A DNA stretch of 64,000 bases from Piscibacillus sp052246295 (GTDB lineage Bacteria > Bacillota > Bacilli > Bacillales > Alkalibacillaceae). Made by a program: the position numbers and the translations under genes. Of the stretch, positions 8,799 to 17,270 are shown piece after piece. Within the stretch, counting starts at the first letter, position 1, and each line of letters opens with the position of its first letter. Location: assembly GCA_052246295.1 (NCBI GenBank), contig JBQQCO010000018.1. One strand, written 5' to 3'. The notes under the pieces are model-generated. The model was not told the DNA's origin. It saw only the letters and a program-made list of their open reading frames with translations, and ran no database searches.

Positions 8799-9545
8799 AT
8801 GACAACCGAAAATACACTAACTAAATTAAATGAAATGAGATTGTCAGCGATGGCAGAAACTTATAGAGAACAATTAAGAAACCCAGAATATCAAGAACTT
8901 TCCTTTGAAGAACGATTTGGTTTACTTGTGGATATAGAATGGTCTCGTCGACAAAACAATAAATTAGAACGCTTAATCAAATCTGCCGATTTACGTGATA
9001 ATCAAGCATCTATTGAAGATATTGAATATCATCCCGATCGAAAGCTAGATAAAGCTCAAATTTTAAGGTTAGCTTCTGGACAATATGTTGAGGATCGTCA
9101 CAATATTATTCTTAAAGGAGCTTCTGGAAATGGAAAAACATATTTAGCGTGCGCATTTGGAATAGCTGCGTGTCGCCAATTCTATAAAGTGAAATACACA
9201 CGATTACCTGATTTATTAGATGAATTAACTATCGCAAGAGGAGAAGGGATTTACCGCAAGGTAATGAAAAAGTATAAAAAGGTCAATCTCTTAATCCTAG
9301 ATGAGTGGTTATTAACACCTTTAAAAGAGAGTGAGGCAAGAGATCTTTTAGAAATCGTAGAATCTAGACATCAAGTTGGGTCTACGATATTCTGTTCGCA
9401 ATTTGATCCAAGAGGATGGCATGAAAAGATTGGCGAGGGCACACTAGCTGATGCCATATTAGATCGTATTGTCCATGGTTCTTATAATATATTAATAGAC
9501 GGAAACGTATCTATGAGAGAGCGTCATGGCTTAAATCAAGAATAA
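8799..9545 (+). CDS. istB: IS21 helper ATPase IstB
   Basis: A 248-residue AAA+ ATPase that loads on target DNA and activates IstA. Visible are the IstB N-terminal domain (LTKLNEMRLSAMAETYREQL), Walker A GASGNGKTYLA, Walker B LLILDEWLL and the C-terminal TLADAILDRIVHGSY segment. Tryptophan replaces the usual isoleucine after the Walker B glutamate. All motifs are present and the length is normal, in contrast to the three damaged istB genes nearby. It begins 2 nt after istA, with a GGGGGA ribosome site inside the istA end. Confidence 0.9.
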   Translation: MTTENTLTKLNEMRLSAMAETYREQLRNPEYQELSFEERFGLLVDIEWSRRQNNKLERLIKSADLRDNQASIEDIEYHPDRKLDKAQILRLASGQYVEDRHNIILKGASGNGKTYLACAFGIAACRQFYKVKYTRLPDLLDELTIARGEGIYRKVMKKYKKVNLLILDEWLLTPLKESEARDLLEIVESRHQVGSTIFCSQFDPRGWHEKIGEGTLADAILDRIVHGSYNILIDGNVSMRERHGLNQE

Positions 9546-9780
9546 TAATATATATGGGTCACTGCCTTATAGAGGCAGTGGCTCTTTTAATGTCACTTAT
9601 GGGTCTATTTTATGGCAGAGGTGGATCAAAAAGATGGCAACAGTGGTTCTATCTAGTGGCAATAATCACAAATAATTACAAATTTATATATTTTTTCAAA
9701 TTATTAATTGACAAAATGTTCAAAATCCATTATATTTACAACTACAGGATCCTGGTTATTAGTAAGAGAGGAGAAAGAAT

Positions 9781-10236
9781 ATGATTAAAAAGATAACAAC
9801 TATATTATTAATATCTTTAGGTGCACTTTTATTATCTACTGTAAATGTTGCAGCCGAAGAGCATGAAGAGATTGGAGGATGGTCTGAAGACACTGGTTAT
9901 TACTCTAATGAAGATGAATCATCTAAAGATTTTAGCATTCAGTCGGCTACACATAAAGGTTGGGTAACATATAGAGGCGGTGATAATACTAGGATTGAAA
10001 AGGCAGCAGTAGGAGAAACTACATGGGCCGCAACTCACTTCACTAGAGCATGGTTGCAAGAACGTAATGGATCTGCAAGAAAAGGCCAACATACTGTGTA
10101 TGGATCAGGTTATACTAAAGCTCAAAGTGGGTGGGGCATACATCATACTTATTCACCAGACCCATATGTAGCCCGAACTGGATATGGTAGTTGGGATGCA
10201 CCGGGGCCAATCCCATCATCTAATGAAGATAAATAA
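9781..10236 (+). CDS. Secreted small protein, possible bacteriocin-like peptide
   Basis: A 151-residue protein with a clear signal peptide: MIKK, a hydrophobic core ITTILLISLGALLLSTV, and a likely cleavage after NVAA (residue 25). The mature part starts with an acidic stretch (EEHEEIGGWSEDTGYYSNEDESSKD). It continues into an aromatic and glycine-rich domain (GWVTYRGGDNT, TTWAATHFTRAWL, KGQHTVYGSGYTKAQSGWGIHHTY, RTGYGSWDAPGP). It has no cysteines. The size, the export signal and the following permease-like gene recall lactococcin-972-type clusters, but I do not see that family's usual motifs clearly. AGAGAGGAGAAAG precedes the ATG. A hairpin follows the stop. Function unknown; a bacteriocin role is inference. 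Confidence 0.5.
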   Translation: MIKKITTILLISLGALLLSTVNVAAEEHEEIGGWSEDTGYYSNEDESSKDFSIQSATHKGWVTYRGGDNTRIEKAAVGETTWAATHFTRAWLQERNGSARKGQHTVYGSGYTKAQSGWGIHHTYSPDPYVARTGYGSWDAPGPIPSSNEDK

Positions 10237-10242
10237 CATTAG

Positions 10243-10273
10243 TAATGCAACACCTACCTAAGGTGTTGCATTA
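10243..10273 (+). terminator. Hairpin after the secreted protein gene
   Basis: A perfect 13-bp stem TAATGCAACACCT / AGGTGTTGCATTA with a 5-nt loop starts a few bases after the stop codon. The trailing sequence TCTCTTTAG is only weakly T-rich, so it may be a partial terminator or an mRNA-stabilising structure that sets expression of the downstream permease-like gene lower than the peptide. Confidence 0.65.
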
Positions 10274-10376
10274 TCTCTTTAGAGAAAACAATAATATCGC
10301 TTACCAATCATATAAAAAAATAATTTATTCTTGTAAAACTAAAAACTAAATCTTTTATAATTCTAGGGAGGATAAA

Positions 10377-11594
10377 TTGGAAAAAATCTTAAATATTTTT
10401 AAAAAAGTTCCATTATTAAGTGTTATAACCTTTCTAATAGTTACCATAATTTTTTCTTTTACAATTTTAACGTCACATGACTTCTACATTGCAAATAATG
10501 CTCAAATACATATCCCTGAAACATACGAGAATAAAAATATTTACCAAATAAGTGATAATGCTTGGACTGAAGACGAACATCAAATACTTTATGGTGATTC
10601 TAATAATTTAATTTCAATGAATAACTTTATTAAAGATCTAAAATTAAATGATAATTTTTATTTTCAAGTAAGTAATTTACACCCTATTGGTATAGCAGAT
10701 CAAAACCCTGACGTATTTAGTTATTTGTATGAAGAGGGTGCAGGAACACAAGAGGTGGATTTTGGTGGTGTAAAATTTAACTTAATAAAAGGTGCACAAC
10801 TTGACGAAAAAACTTTTTCATTAAATAATATTGAACTTTCACAAGGGAGGATGTTTAATAAAAAAGAGTATTATTGGAGTGAAACAATTCCAGTGATACT
10901 TGGTAATGATTACAAAGAGATTTATAGTATCGGGGATAACTTTAAATTACATTACTTATTTCAGAATTATGATGCGGAAGTTATTGGCTTTTTAAAAAGC
11001 AATCAAACTGCGATGACTACTGCAGAACCATCTGTAAATTTAAATAGATATATAGTAATGCCACCTTTATTTTACAATAATGATGACATAAAAAGACAAG
11101 TAGATATAGATAAAATTTCGATAGGACCGAATTTATCTATGCATACTTCAGGTTTTCTAATTACGAAACTTAATGAAAGGGAAATTAACTCTATAATTGA
11201 CGATATCTCAAAATATCATAATCATGAAGGATATTATATTAGTGATATGACTAATCATGTAGAACATTATTTATCTTTTAATAAAGATATAAGAGATTAT
11301 TTAATAATCTTATTAATTTTTGCCTTTTTATTAGTTACTTACAGTGTATTAGTATTAAGAACATTTAAAACTTTATCTAAAAGCATTTTAACTTATAGTA
11401 ATTTCAGCCTTTTTATCTATTACTTAATTATTATTATAACGAGTCTAATGTCAACAATAGTTTTTTTTATAATGAAGTACTATCAATATGAAATAGGAAA
11501 TAGCTTTATTATCAGTTTACTGATAGCCCTTTTATTAATAATAATCATTTTGTTAATTCCTATCTTATTATTTAGGAAATCTCTCAGAACATAA
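10377..11594 (+). CDS. Four-TM permease-like membrane protein with large outer domain
   Basis: A 405-residue protein starting at TTG 10377 after AGGAGGATAAA. It has one TM helix near residues 15-35, a long extracytoplasmic domain (about 36-305, with many Asn and Tyr residues), then three TM helices at about 308-330, 342-367 and 378-400. This is the layout of MacB/FtsX-type ABC permeases and of bacteriocin-associated membrane proteins, but no ATPase gene lies beside it. It follows the secreted protein gene by 140 nt on the same strand, so export of or immunity to that protein is a reasonable guess. Composition is very AT-rich, unlike the core genes, suggesting recent acquisition. Confidence 0.55.
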   Translation: MEKILNIFKKVPLLSVITFLIVTIIFSFTILTSHDFYIANNAQIHIPETYENKNIYQISDNAWTEDEHQILYGDSNNLISMNNFIKDLKLNDNFYFQVSNLHPIGIADQNPDVFSYLYEEGAGTQEVDFGGVKFNLIKGAQLDEKTFSLNNIELSQGRMFNKKEYYWSETIPVILGNDYKEIYSIGDNFKLHYLFQNYDAEVIGFLKSNQTAMTTAEPSVNLNRYIVMPPLFYNNDDIKRQVDIDKISIGPNLSMHTSGFLITKLNEREINSIIDDISKYHNHEGYYISDMTNHVEHYLSFNKDIRDYLIILLIFAFLLVTYSVLVLRTFKTLSKSILTYSNFSLFIYYLIIIITSLMSTIVFFIMKYYQYEIGNSFIISLLIALLLIIIILLIPILLFRKSLRT

Positions 11595-11685
11595 TATATA
11601 TACTTGTGCTAGAATAAATCTTTTTAAGTAAAGTAAACGAGTTATTGTTTTAAAAAATTCAGGAATGTAAATAACAACTATAGCT

Positions 11686-11736
11686 GCAAAACTCTAAAGT
11701 GGTTTCAATAAAATTGTAGCCACTTTGGAATTTTGC
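11686..11736 (+). terminator. Imperfect long hairpin downstream of the permease-like gene
   Basis: GCAAAACTCTAAAGTGG at 11686 pairs imperfectly with CCACTTTGGAATTTTGC ending at 11736, followed by ATTTTATG. It is the only clear structure in the 320-bp AT-rich gap 11595-11915, apart from a small CTGTTAA/TTAACAG repeat near 11816-11838. A terminator role is likely but the T-tract is weak. Confidence 0.45.
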
Positions 11737-11915
11737 ATTTTATGTAGAAAATCTACTAAAATATATAAATTTAAACTAAAATTTAAAATAGGTATGAACT
11801 TTATAAATCATTCACTGTTAATGAAAGCTAGTTAACAGTATAGTCGCAGCCACTTAAACAATATTTATGAATCGATAAGCGTAAGTCTAAAACCATTATT
11901 TATGTTATTGCACAT

Positions 11916-12392
11916 CTATTTATTCCCTCTAGTTTTATTATAACCATTTCTATAAGAATCATAGGTTTCGATAGCATATCTTTCTAAGTCATTTAAAGTG
12001 TTAAAACCACTATTTTCAAGAGCAATCATCTTAATTGTCCATTGATCCCCATATTTATAATCTGCATACACATCTCCGTTTCCCCTACCGATAAAATGAG
12101 TATTCACTCTATTTAGTACTTGCTTTCCCTGTCCTACATAAAATAGATTTTTTGATTTATTATGTAAAATATAAACACCCGAGAAGTTATATTTATTTGA
12201 ATATAACGGTTTTCCCTTCCCCCCAAAACTTCTATTCCTCATTTCCAAAAATTCTTGGGGCGTCAATTCTAATGTATTATTGGCCAATTCAAATATTTGT
12301 TCTCGTATCCGCTTTTGCTCCCGAAATTGGATTATATAAAGAATAATTAATATTAATATCAAAACAAACGGTATAAAAAAAATAAAATCCAC
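11916..12392 (-). CDS. Membrane-anchored GIY-YIG domain protein
   Basis: A 158-residue protein from GTG 12392 with AAGGTG upstream. Residues 1-22 form one strongly hydrophobic helix, followed by a basic, charged helix (REQKRIREQIFELANN). A GIY-YIG-type fold lies in the C-terminal half: SGVYILHNKSKNLFYVGQGKQVLNRV supplies the GVY and YVG motifs, a basic residue and a partner helix. The conserved late glutamate may be the one in LNDLERYAIETYDS. GIY-YIG domains cut DNA in homing, repair and phage defence. A membrane anchor is unusual for them and would put the domain at the inner face of the membrane. It stands alone next to insertion sequences; its role is unknown. Confidence 0.65.
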   Translation of the reverse strand: MDFIFFIPFVLILILIILYIIQFREQKRIREQIFELANNTLELTPQEFLEMRNRSFGGKGKPLYSNKYNFSGVYILHNKSKNLFYVGQGKQVLNRVNTHFIGRGNGDVYADYKYGDQWTIKMIALENSGFNTLNDLERYAIETYDSYRNGYNKTRGNK

Positions 12393-12605
12393 TATAACAC
12401 CTTCTTTTTTTAAACATTAAATGCACACGATTATAGTTAAATTTTAACATATAAATTTCAGATCATCTTATATTAATTTTGAAAGTAGTACAATAAATGT
12501 TTGGTGCAAAATTAGTGCAAATAGATATATTAGTCAACCTTTTCCAAACGTTATCTAAACAGGTTCTAAGTCAAATGTTGGGGTGAGCATACGCTCACTC
12601 CTAAT

Positions 12606-13208
12606 TTAATTAATACGAACCTTTAAATTTTTATATTGATGATGCAATAACACCTTTAATCTAAAACGATCAAATCGTTTAAATCCAAAGGCATTACGCT
12701 TAATCACTTTGGTTTGATTATTTATGCCTTCTACATAGCCGTTATGTAAATCAAATGCGAAGCTGTTCATGATTTGCTTCTGCCAATTTTGAAAGGTCGA
12801 TATCGACCTTTCAAACTCTTCAACCCCTGAAGTCTTCACAAGGTCATAATATTGGTATAGCCTTTCTTTTATATCTTTTAAATTTGAACCACTAGCTTTC
12901 GCTATTCTGAACCACAATCGGTATGCTTCTTTCAATTGATAAGCTTTTTTTAAGTATTTAGATTTACTAAGGTAATGTTCTAAATACCAGCGTTGTTTGT
13001 CAGTTAGGTTTTCGTTATGTTTATAAAACACATGCTTCATTCTTTTACATTTTTTGCGGTCATACTCATCAAATGAGTTCTGCACTTTTCTCCGTACCTT
13101 TTCTAGTGCCCAATAAATGTAACGGCAAAAATGAAACCGATCAGCAATTATTATAGGTCCGCCAAGCGCGTCATTAACAGCTGCTTTAAACGATTGGCTC
13201 ATATCCAT
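12606..13208 (-). pseudogene. ISL3-family transposase, C-terminal part (split by IS21)
   Basis: The frame from the IS21 border at 13208 down to the stop at 12606 reads MDMSQSFKAAVNDALGGPIIIADRFHFCRY, then a long helical section, and ends HNGYVEGINNQTKVIKRNAFGFKRFDRFRLKVLLHHQYKN. These are the second aspartate region and the final glutamate motif (GYVEGINN.xKxxKR) of ISL3/IS204-type DDE transposases. The upstream half is at 15355-15976. The two halves join in frame when the IS21 copy and one CCAT repeat are removed, so the ISL3 gene was whole before that insertion. Confidence 0.85.
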
Positions 13209-13263
13209 TGTCAACAACGGTTTGAATTTCCCTATTTTCAACGGAATGAAATTCCCTATTATT

Positions 13264-14022
13264 TTAAAGTTGAGCTGGCTGAATGCCAGCTTGTTTCTTT
13301 TCTCTCAAGCGGTAAGAATCCCCTTTTATATTAAACGTTGTTGAATGATGCACAATACGATCTAGTATAGCGGTTGCTAATACATCATCCCCAAAAATAT
13401 TTCCCCACTCTACATAAGATTTATTAGAGGTTAAAATCATGGCTCCACTTTCGTACCTCTTTGAAATAATCTGAAAAAGTGTATGAGCACTTAATTCATC
13501 AAAGCTAAAATAACCTATTTCATCCATAACTAAGATATCAGGTCGACAATAGCGTTTAATGATGCGCTGTAAGTGACCTTGCTTTTGGGCTTTTTGACAT
13601 TCAGATATAAAATCATTCGCTGTTATGAACAAAGCCGTATGACCTTGGGTCATAGCTTCAAATGCCATTGCTATAGCTAAGTGAGTTTTTCCAACTCCGG
13701 GTGGACCAAGAAGGATAATATTCTCACCATGATGGATATACCGACCAGTGAGCACTTCCCGTACTCGCTTTTCATCAATACTTGTTTGGAAAGAAAAATC
13801 AAAGTCATGCACTGTTTTAATGAAAGGTATCTTAGACTTTTTAATTCTCTTTTCTAATTTTGCTTGTTGCTGACTCTCTAATTCTTTTGTTAAAAGGGTG
13901 TGTAAAAACGTTGAATATGGTACATTATTTTTAGATGCGTCTTCTAATAGACCATCTAGTTGGTCTGCTGTATAAGACCAACCTAATTGTTTTAGGTGTT
14001 CAATTAGAAGGTCAGTGTTCAT
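13264..14022 (-). CDS. istB: IS21 helper ATPase IstB
   Basis: A 252-residue AAA+ protein. It has an N-terminal IstB domain (LLIEHLKQLGWSYTADQLDGLL), Walker A GPPGVGKTHLA, Walker B ILVMDEIGYFS, and a C-terminal DDVLATAILDRIVHHSTTF region. All motifs and the normal length are present. Its start overlaps the istA stop by 4 nt, the usual translational coupling. It is distinct in sequence from the other istB copies of this window, so the four IS21 systems arrived independently. Confidence 0.92.
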   Translation of the reverse strand: MNTDLLIEHLKQLGWSYTADQLDGLLEDASKNNVPYSTFLHTLLTKELESQQQAKLEKRIKKSKIPFIKTVHDFDFSFQTSIDEKRVREVLTGRYIHHGENIILLGPPGVGKTHLAIAMAFEAMTQGHTALFITANDFISECQKAQKQGHLQRIIKRYCRPDILVMDEIGYFSFDELSAHTLFQIISKRYESGAMILTSNKSYVEWGNIFGDDVLATAILDRIVHHSTTFNIKGDSYRLREKKQAGIQPAQL

Positions 14023-15257
14023 GATAACTCACCACCTTCCAATTGATCATAGAGTTGAAGTGAGCGCTGCTCAACTTCTAATTCCTTCTGGGGCTGAGTA
14101 TGACGTTTGGTCGGCAAACCTTTGGACGTCGTATTCAGTCCTTTATAATGGTTTAAATCAATGTATTCTTTAGAATTCCCTTCTAAAATAGGATGATTAG
14201 CGATACATTCGAAGTGGTCATAGATTTCTAAATGATGATTAAGTGTTTCTTTAATTTTTACTTCTTGTCCAACATATCGATAAGGGACAGAGTAACGGTT
14301 TCCTTCGTAAGAAATGAAACAATCTTTACTCACTTTGCGAAGTTCCCAGTGATGTATAGGGAATAAAGGTTTGTCACTTGATCTAGCTAGATACTTTTGC
14401 TCGTGCTGAAACCTTATTTGCGGTGATTCTTTCGTTGTCTCGTGTACTTTCTTATTAGCTGTTTGCTCCAGCCATTGTCGGACTTCTTGATTAATACCGT
14501 TTAAAGTGTCCGAATGTCTTCGCTGAAGAAAATTCTTTTTAACATAACCTACGACATTTTCAATTTTGCCCTTAGTTTGTGGACGATAAGGCTTACAAGC
14601 CTTAGGTGAAATCCCGTAATAAGCAAGGAATTCCTCAAACTTCTTATTGAAACGAATTTCAACGGGACTGTGTTTGATGACGGCTGTTTTCATATTGTCG
14701 TATAGTATCTGCTCTGGTACACCGTTGAAGTAAGCGAACGCATTCATGTGACATTTCATTAAGGTTTCTAAATTCATGTTATCCGTAAACTCAACATACT
14801 TCATTCGAGAATAGCTAAGTACAATCGTAAATGCGTATATCTCTTTCATTTCCCCATCAACGTCATATTTTCCAACATGACCCCAGTCCATTTGTGCCTG
14901 TTTACCAGGAGCTGTTTCGTATCGGATCGTAGCTTGCTTTTTAGGCTGTTGTCTAAAAGGTCTAACAAAATCCCTTAGGATTGTCATTTTGCCATCATAG
15001 CCCATGGCTTGTATCTCATCCAGTAATACTGAGCAGTTTGTGGTGCCTTCTCGGATTCGTTCTCTCAAATAATCTTTATAAGGCTCCAGTTTACTCACTC
15101 TAGGTGATGATTGTTTGCGTTTAGGTAATTGATCTGACTTTATGTACTTCCGAATCGTTTTTGGATCAAACTCGGTCTTATCAGATATAGCCGTAATTGA
15201 CCAACCTTTTTGATACATTTCTTTAATCATAAAAAATTCCCCATTCTGGACCATCAT
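14019..15257 (-). CDS. istA: IS21 transposase IstA
   Basis: A 412-residue DDE transposase. It shows an N-terminal HTH (SITAISDKTEFDPKTIRKYIKSD), a catalytic core with acidic residues in AQMDWGHVG, LYDNMKTAV and TKGKIENVVGYVKKNFL, and the C-terminal YEGNRYSVPYRYVGQEV motif. The start ATG-ATG at 15257/15254 follows GGAGTG. Intact and coupled to istB; together with the clean ends this should be a complete transposition unit. Confidence 0.92.
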   Translation of the reverse strand: MMVQNGEFFMIKEMYQKGWSITAISDKTEFDPKTIRKYIKSDQLPKRKQSSPRVSKLEPYKDYLRERIREGTTNCSVLLDEIQAMGYDGKMTILRDFVRPFRQQPKKQATIRYETAPGKQAQMDWGHVGKYDVDGEMKEIYAFTIVLSYSRMKYVEFTDNMNLETLMKCHMNAFAYFNGVPEQILYDNMKTAVIKHSPVEIRFNKKFEEFLAYYGISPKACKPYRPQTKGKIENVVGYVKKNFLQRRHSDTLNGINQEVRQWLEQTANKKVHETTKESPQIRFQHEQKYLARSSDKPLFPIHHWELRKVSKDCFISYEGNRYSVPYRYVGQEVKIKETLNHHLEIYDHFECIANHPILEGNSKEYIDLNHYKGLNTTSKGLPTKRHTQPQKELEVEQRSLQLYDQLEGGELS

Positions 15258-15354
15258 TTTACACTCCTAATCTATCAATGTATAAAATGATTATCCGTTA
15301 TTTTTGGGGAAATTCAAACCGTTGTTATTAGGGATTTTATCACCGTTGGTGACA

Positions 15355-15976
15355 CCATGACAACCATTTCTACTTTATCACCATTTTGCTTTAAATAGTC
15401 CACCAGTGTCTGCTTCTTTCGATCCTTTAAGATTTCAATAGGTCTACGTTCTATAGGGTCGGCAATAATGGTTTGATACTTTTCGCCACCGGCGTCTCCT
15501 TTATATTCATCAATCGCAATGACTCTTGGAAGGTCCGTTGTTTCTTTTAACTTCGTAGAGCTAATTTCATCAAAACGACGCATAACCGTCGTTGAAGAAA
15601 CCATAAATCGATCAGCTACATCTTTAAAGTTTTTACCATGAATCAGTTCAATGGACAGGGCTTGGTTAAACTCAATTGATTGTCTCTGATAACGCTCTAC
15701 AACTGAGTTGTCTTCATAGAATCGTTTACGGCATTCTTGATCCTCGCAAATATAACGTCGTTTTCGATAAAACAACATGGTGTTTCTACCAAACGCTTGT
15801 GTATGTTGAATCTTTTGTAGTCTATAATCATGAACTTTCTGGGTAAACTTTTGACACTCAGGACATTGGTGAGGTTTTCTCTCCAACTCCACATGGAGTT
15901 GGTATAACCCCTCCCCTTCAAAGGATTTAGTAATAATAAACTCTTCTAAATCAGGGATAGAAATGTTAGAATACAT
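15355..15976 (-). pseudogene. ISL3-family transposase, N-terminal part (split by IS21)
   Basis: The ATG at 15976 has AAAGGAGTT upstream. The protein contains the ISL3 zinc-binding head (HQCPECQKFTQKVHDYR, then CEDQECRKRF), an HTH (KNFKDVADRFMVSSTTVMRRFDE) and the first catalytic aspartate (VIAIDEYKGD). At 15358 the frame meets the CCAT duplication and enters the IS21 element, giving a stop after a few foreign residues. The rest of the gene is at 12606-13208. No reliable ISL3 terminal repeats could be read outside the two fragments. Confidence 0.87.
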
Positions 15977-16078
15977 AGTACACGCAACTCCTTTTGTTTT
16001 TTGTTTTTTAGACTAAACAAATTCTAACAAATTAGGAGCTTGCGTGTTTTTTATTTAGGTTAAATTTTTCTGAGAAAT

Positions 16079-16198
16079 CCAGGTAGGCCTGACACTCCTG
16101 CGGGATAAGCGAGCCAGGCGAGACCCCACAGAACGTAACGTTAGTGGAGTTCGAGGAGGCTCGCGGATCGCCCGCGGAAAGGGAAGGCCTAACCTGGA
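16079..16198. repeat. GC-rich palindromic interspersed repeat
   Basis: About 120 bp, much richer in G+C than its surroundings, bounded by CCAGGTAGGCCT and AGGCCTAACCTGG in inverted orientation. It contains GCGGGATAAGCGAGCC, CGAGACCCCACAG and GGATCGCCCGCGGAAAGG blocks that can fold back. Similar dispersed repeats are common in Bacillaceae. It fills the gap between the ISL3 remnant and tRNA-Arg; the rest of that gap (15977-16358) holds only the tRNA terminator. Boundaries are approximate. Confidence 0.6.
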
Positions 16199-16278
16199 AG
16201 GTTAACATAAAGACCTAAAGGATTTATCAGAAAATAACCTTTACCCCAACAAATATTATAGAGCCTCTAACAAAACAA

Positions 16279-16321
16279 GAACAACCTCAATCCCTTTATC
16301 TATAAGGAATTGAGGTTGTTC
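16279..16321 (-). terminator. Rho-independent terminator of tRNA-Arg
   Basis: GAACAACCTCAAT and ATTGAGGTTGTTC form a 13-bp stem around a 17-nt loop that can pair further (CCCTT with AAGG). Read on the minus strand it is followed by TTGTTTTGTT. It sits 37 nt past the tRNA-Arg 3' end. Confidence 0.8.
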
Positions 16322-16358
16322 ACTCGATTATTAATCTTCATCACTAAAATGCCTAAAA

Positions 16359-16430
16359 CGCCCTCGGAGGGAATCGAACCCCCATCGTAAGAACCGGAAT
16401 CTTATGTGTTATCCGTTACACCACGAGGGC
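16359..16430 (-). tRNA. tRNA-Arg (anticodon CCG)
   Basis: 72 nt on the minus strand. The acceptor stem GCCCTCG pairs with CGAGGGC, with discriminator G. The anticodon stem TAAGA/TCTTA holds the loop TTCCGGT, giving anticodon CCG, which reads the CGG arginine codon. The T loop GGTTCGATTCC is canonical. CCA is not encoded. A tRNA-Arg gene beside clpP is also seen in other Bacillaceae. Being next to the insertion-sequence region, it could have served as an integration site, but I see no repeated 3' end. Confidence 0.95.
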
Positions 16431-16576
16431 ATATGGAAGTTAAAATGCATTTGTAATTATACTTCTAGATTCGATATAATTCAAGCATACTTTAACGGTC
16501 TTAAAAATAAAATATGATACGTTTATTTCTTATTTTTAATGGGAAAATTGTATGTGTATATCTACGAATTATTTTG

Positions 16577-16606
16577 TTTGACCTTTATTGACCAAAAAGG
16601 TAAGAT
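16577..16606 (+). promoter_or_regulatory. CtsR operator overlapping the clpP promoter
   Basis: The reverse strand of 16577-16593 reads GGTCAATAAAGGTCAAA, a near-perfect match to the CtsR heptad direct repeat (GGTCAAANANGGTCAAA). It overlaps a sigma-A type -35 box TTGACC (16578-16583), with a 17-bp spacer and a -10 box TAAGAT (16601-16606). This is the class III heat-shock arrangement: CtsR represses clpP until heat or protein stress. Confidence 0.85.
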
Positions 16607-16649
16607 AAAAGTGTAGAAACTATTGAGCTTGAAAAAGGAGGAAATGAGA

Positions 16650-17228
16650 ATGAATTTAATTCCTACAGTCATTGAACAAACTAACCGCGGAGAACGTGCT
16701 TATGATATTTACTCTCGTTTACTTAAAGACCGCATTATTATGCTAGGTGGTCCAGTTGATGATAACATTGCGAACTCAATTGTTGCTCAAATGTTATTCT
16801 TAGCAGCTGAAGATCCAGACAAGGATATTTCCTTGTACATTAACTCACCTGGTGGCTCTATCACAGCAGGTATGGCCATCTATGATACGATGCAGTTTAT
16901 CAAACCTGATGTTTCAACCATCTGCGTAGGTATGGCAGCGTCAATGGGTGCTTTCTTACTTGCAGCTGGTGCACCAGGTAAACGCTATGGTCTACCAAAC
17001 AGTGAAGTGATGATTCACCAACCATTAGGTGGTACTCAAGGTCAGGCATCTGACATTCAAATCCACGCTAAACGTATCGTTGAAATGCGTGAAAAGCTAA
17101 ACGAAATTCTAGCCGATCGTACTGGCCAACCATATGAAGTCATCGAGCGTGACACGGATCGCGATAACTTCATGTCAGCTGAAAAAGCTAAAGAATACGG
17201 TTTAATCGACGAAGTGATGAAAAAATAA
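16650..17228 (+). CDS. clpP: ATP-dependent Clp protease proteolytic subunit ClpP
   Basis: Serine peptidase that forms the tetradecameric chamber and degrades proteins delivered by ClpC, ClpX or ClpE. The catalytic triad is visible: Ser98 in GMAASMGA, His123 in VMIHQPLGG and Asp172 in ERDTDRDNF. The SPGGS loop for substrate binding is at residues 66-70. I start at ATG 16650 (MNLIPTVIEQT), which follows AAAGGAGG by 8 nt and gives 192 residues, the family norm; an upstream in-frame start at 16623 would add nine residues not found in the family. It is monocistronic, between a CtsR-controlled promoter and a strong terminator. Confidence 0.97.
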   Translation: MNLIPTVIEQTNRGERAYDIYSRLLKDRIIMLGGPVDDNIANSIVAQMLFLAAEDPDKDISLYINSPGGSITAGMAIYDTMQFIKPDVSTICVGMAASMGAFLLAAGAPGKRYGLPNSEVMIHQPLGGTQGQASDIQIHAKRIVEMREKLNEILADRTGQPYEVIERDTDRDNFMSAEKAKEYGLIDEVMKK

Positions 17229-17241
17229 TTAATTGCAAATC

Positions 17242-17268
17242 AAAACCCGCGATTGAATCGCGGGTTTT
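17242..17268. terminator. Bidirectional terminator between clpP and panF
   Basis: AAAACCCGCGATT and AATCGCGGGTTTT form a perfect stem around one base, flanked by A-rich sequence on the left and T-rich on the right. It can stop transcription from both convergent genes, clpP and panF. Confidence 0.9.
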
Positions 17269-17270
17269 AT

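Larger units (their letters stand above)
7121..9640. mobile_element. IS21-family insertion sequence, complete by gene content
   Basis: The ends read TTGCCATCTTTTTGATCCAC at 7121 and, on the reverse strand, at 9640; this is a 20-bp perfect inverted repeat. Inner copies of GACCCA-TTATGACAT-like blocks follow at both ends (7148-7172 and around 9590-9606), fitting IS21 multiple-site ends. Inside are istA3 and istB3 on the plus strand, both intact, with 2 nt between them. I could not find a convincing target duplication: the left flank ends CCCACCT and the right flank starts CAGTGG. It may have moved by an atypical event, or the flanks have since changed. Confidence 0.82.
13209..15354. mobile_element. 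IS21-family insertion sequence with 4-bp target duplication
   Basis: The 2,146-bp element is bounded by TGTCAACAACGGT (13209, inward) and TGTCACCAACGGT (15354, inward on the minus strand). Both sides are flanked by CCAT (13205-13208 and 15355-15358), a 4-bp target duplication normal for IS21. Inner repeats of the TTTGAATTTCCC type occur near both ends. It carries intact istA (15257 to 14019) and istB (14022 to 13264). Clean borders and intact genes suggest a recent, possibly still active insertion into the ISL3 transposase gene. Confidence 0.92.

Noticed and set aside
9554..9784. 76-residue ORF between istB and the secreted protein gene
   Set aside because: It runs through the IS21 right inverted repeat and overlaps the start of the next gene; no ribosome site or recognisable protein.
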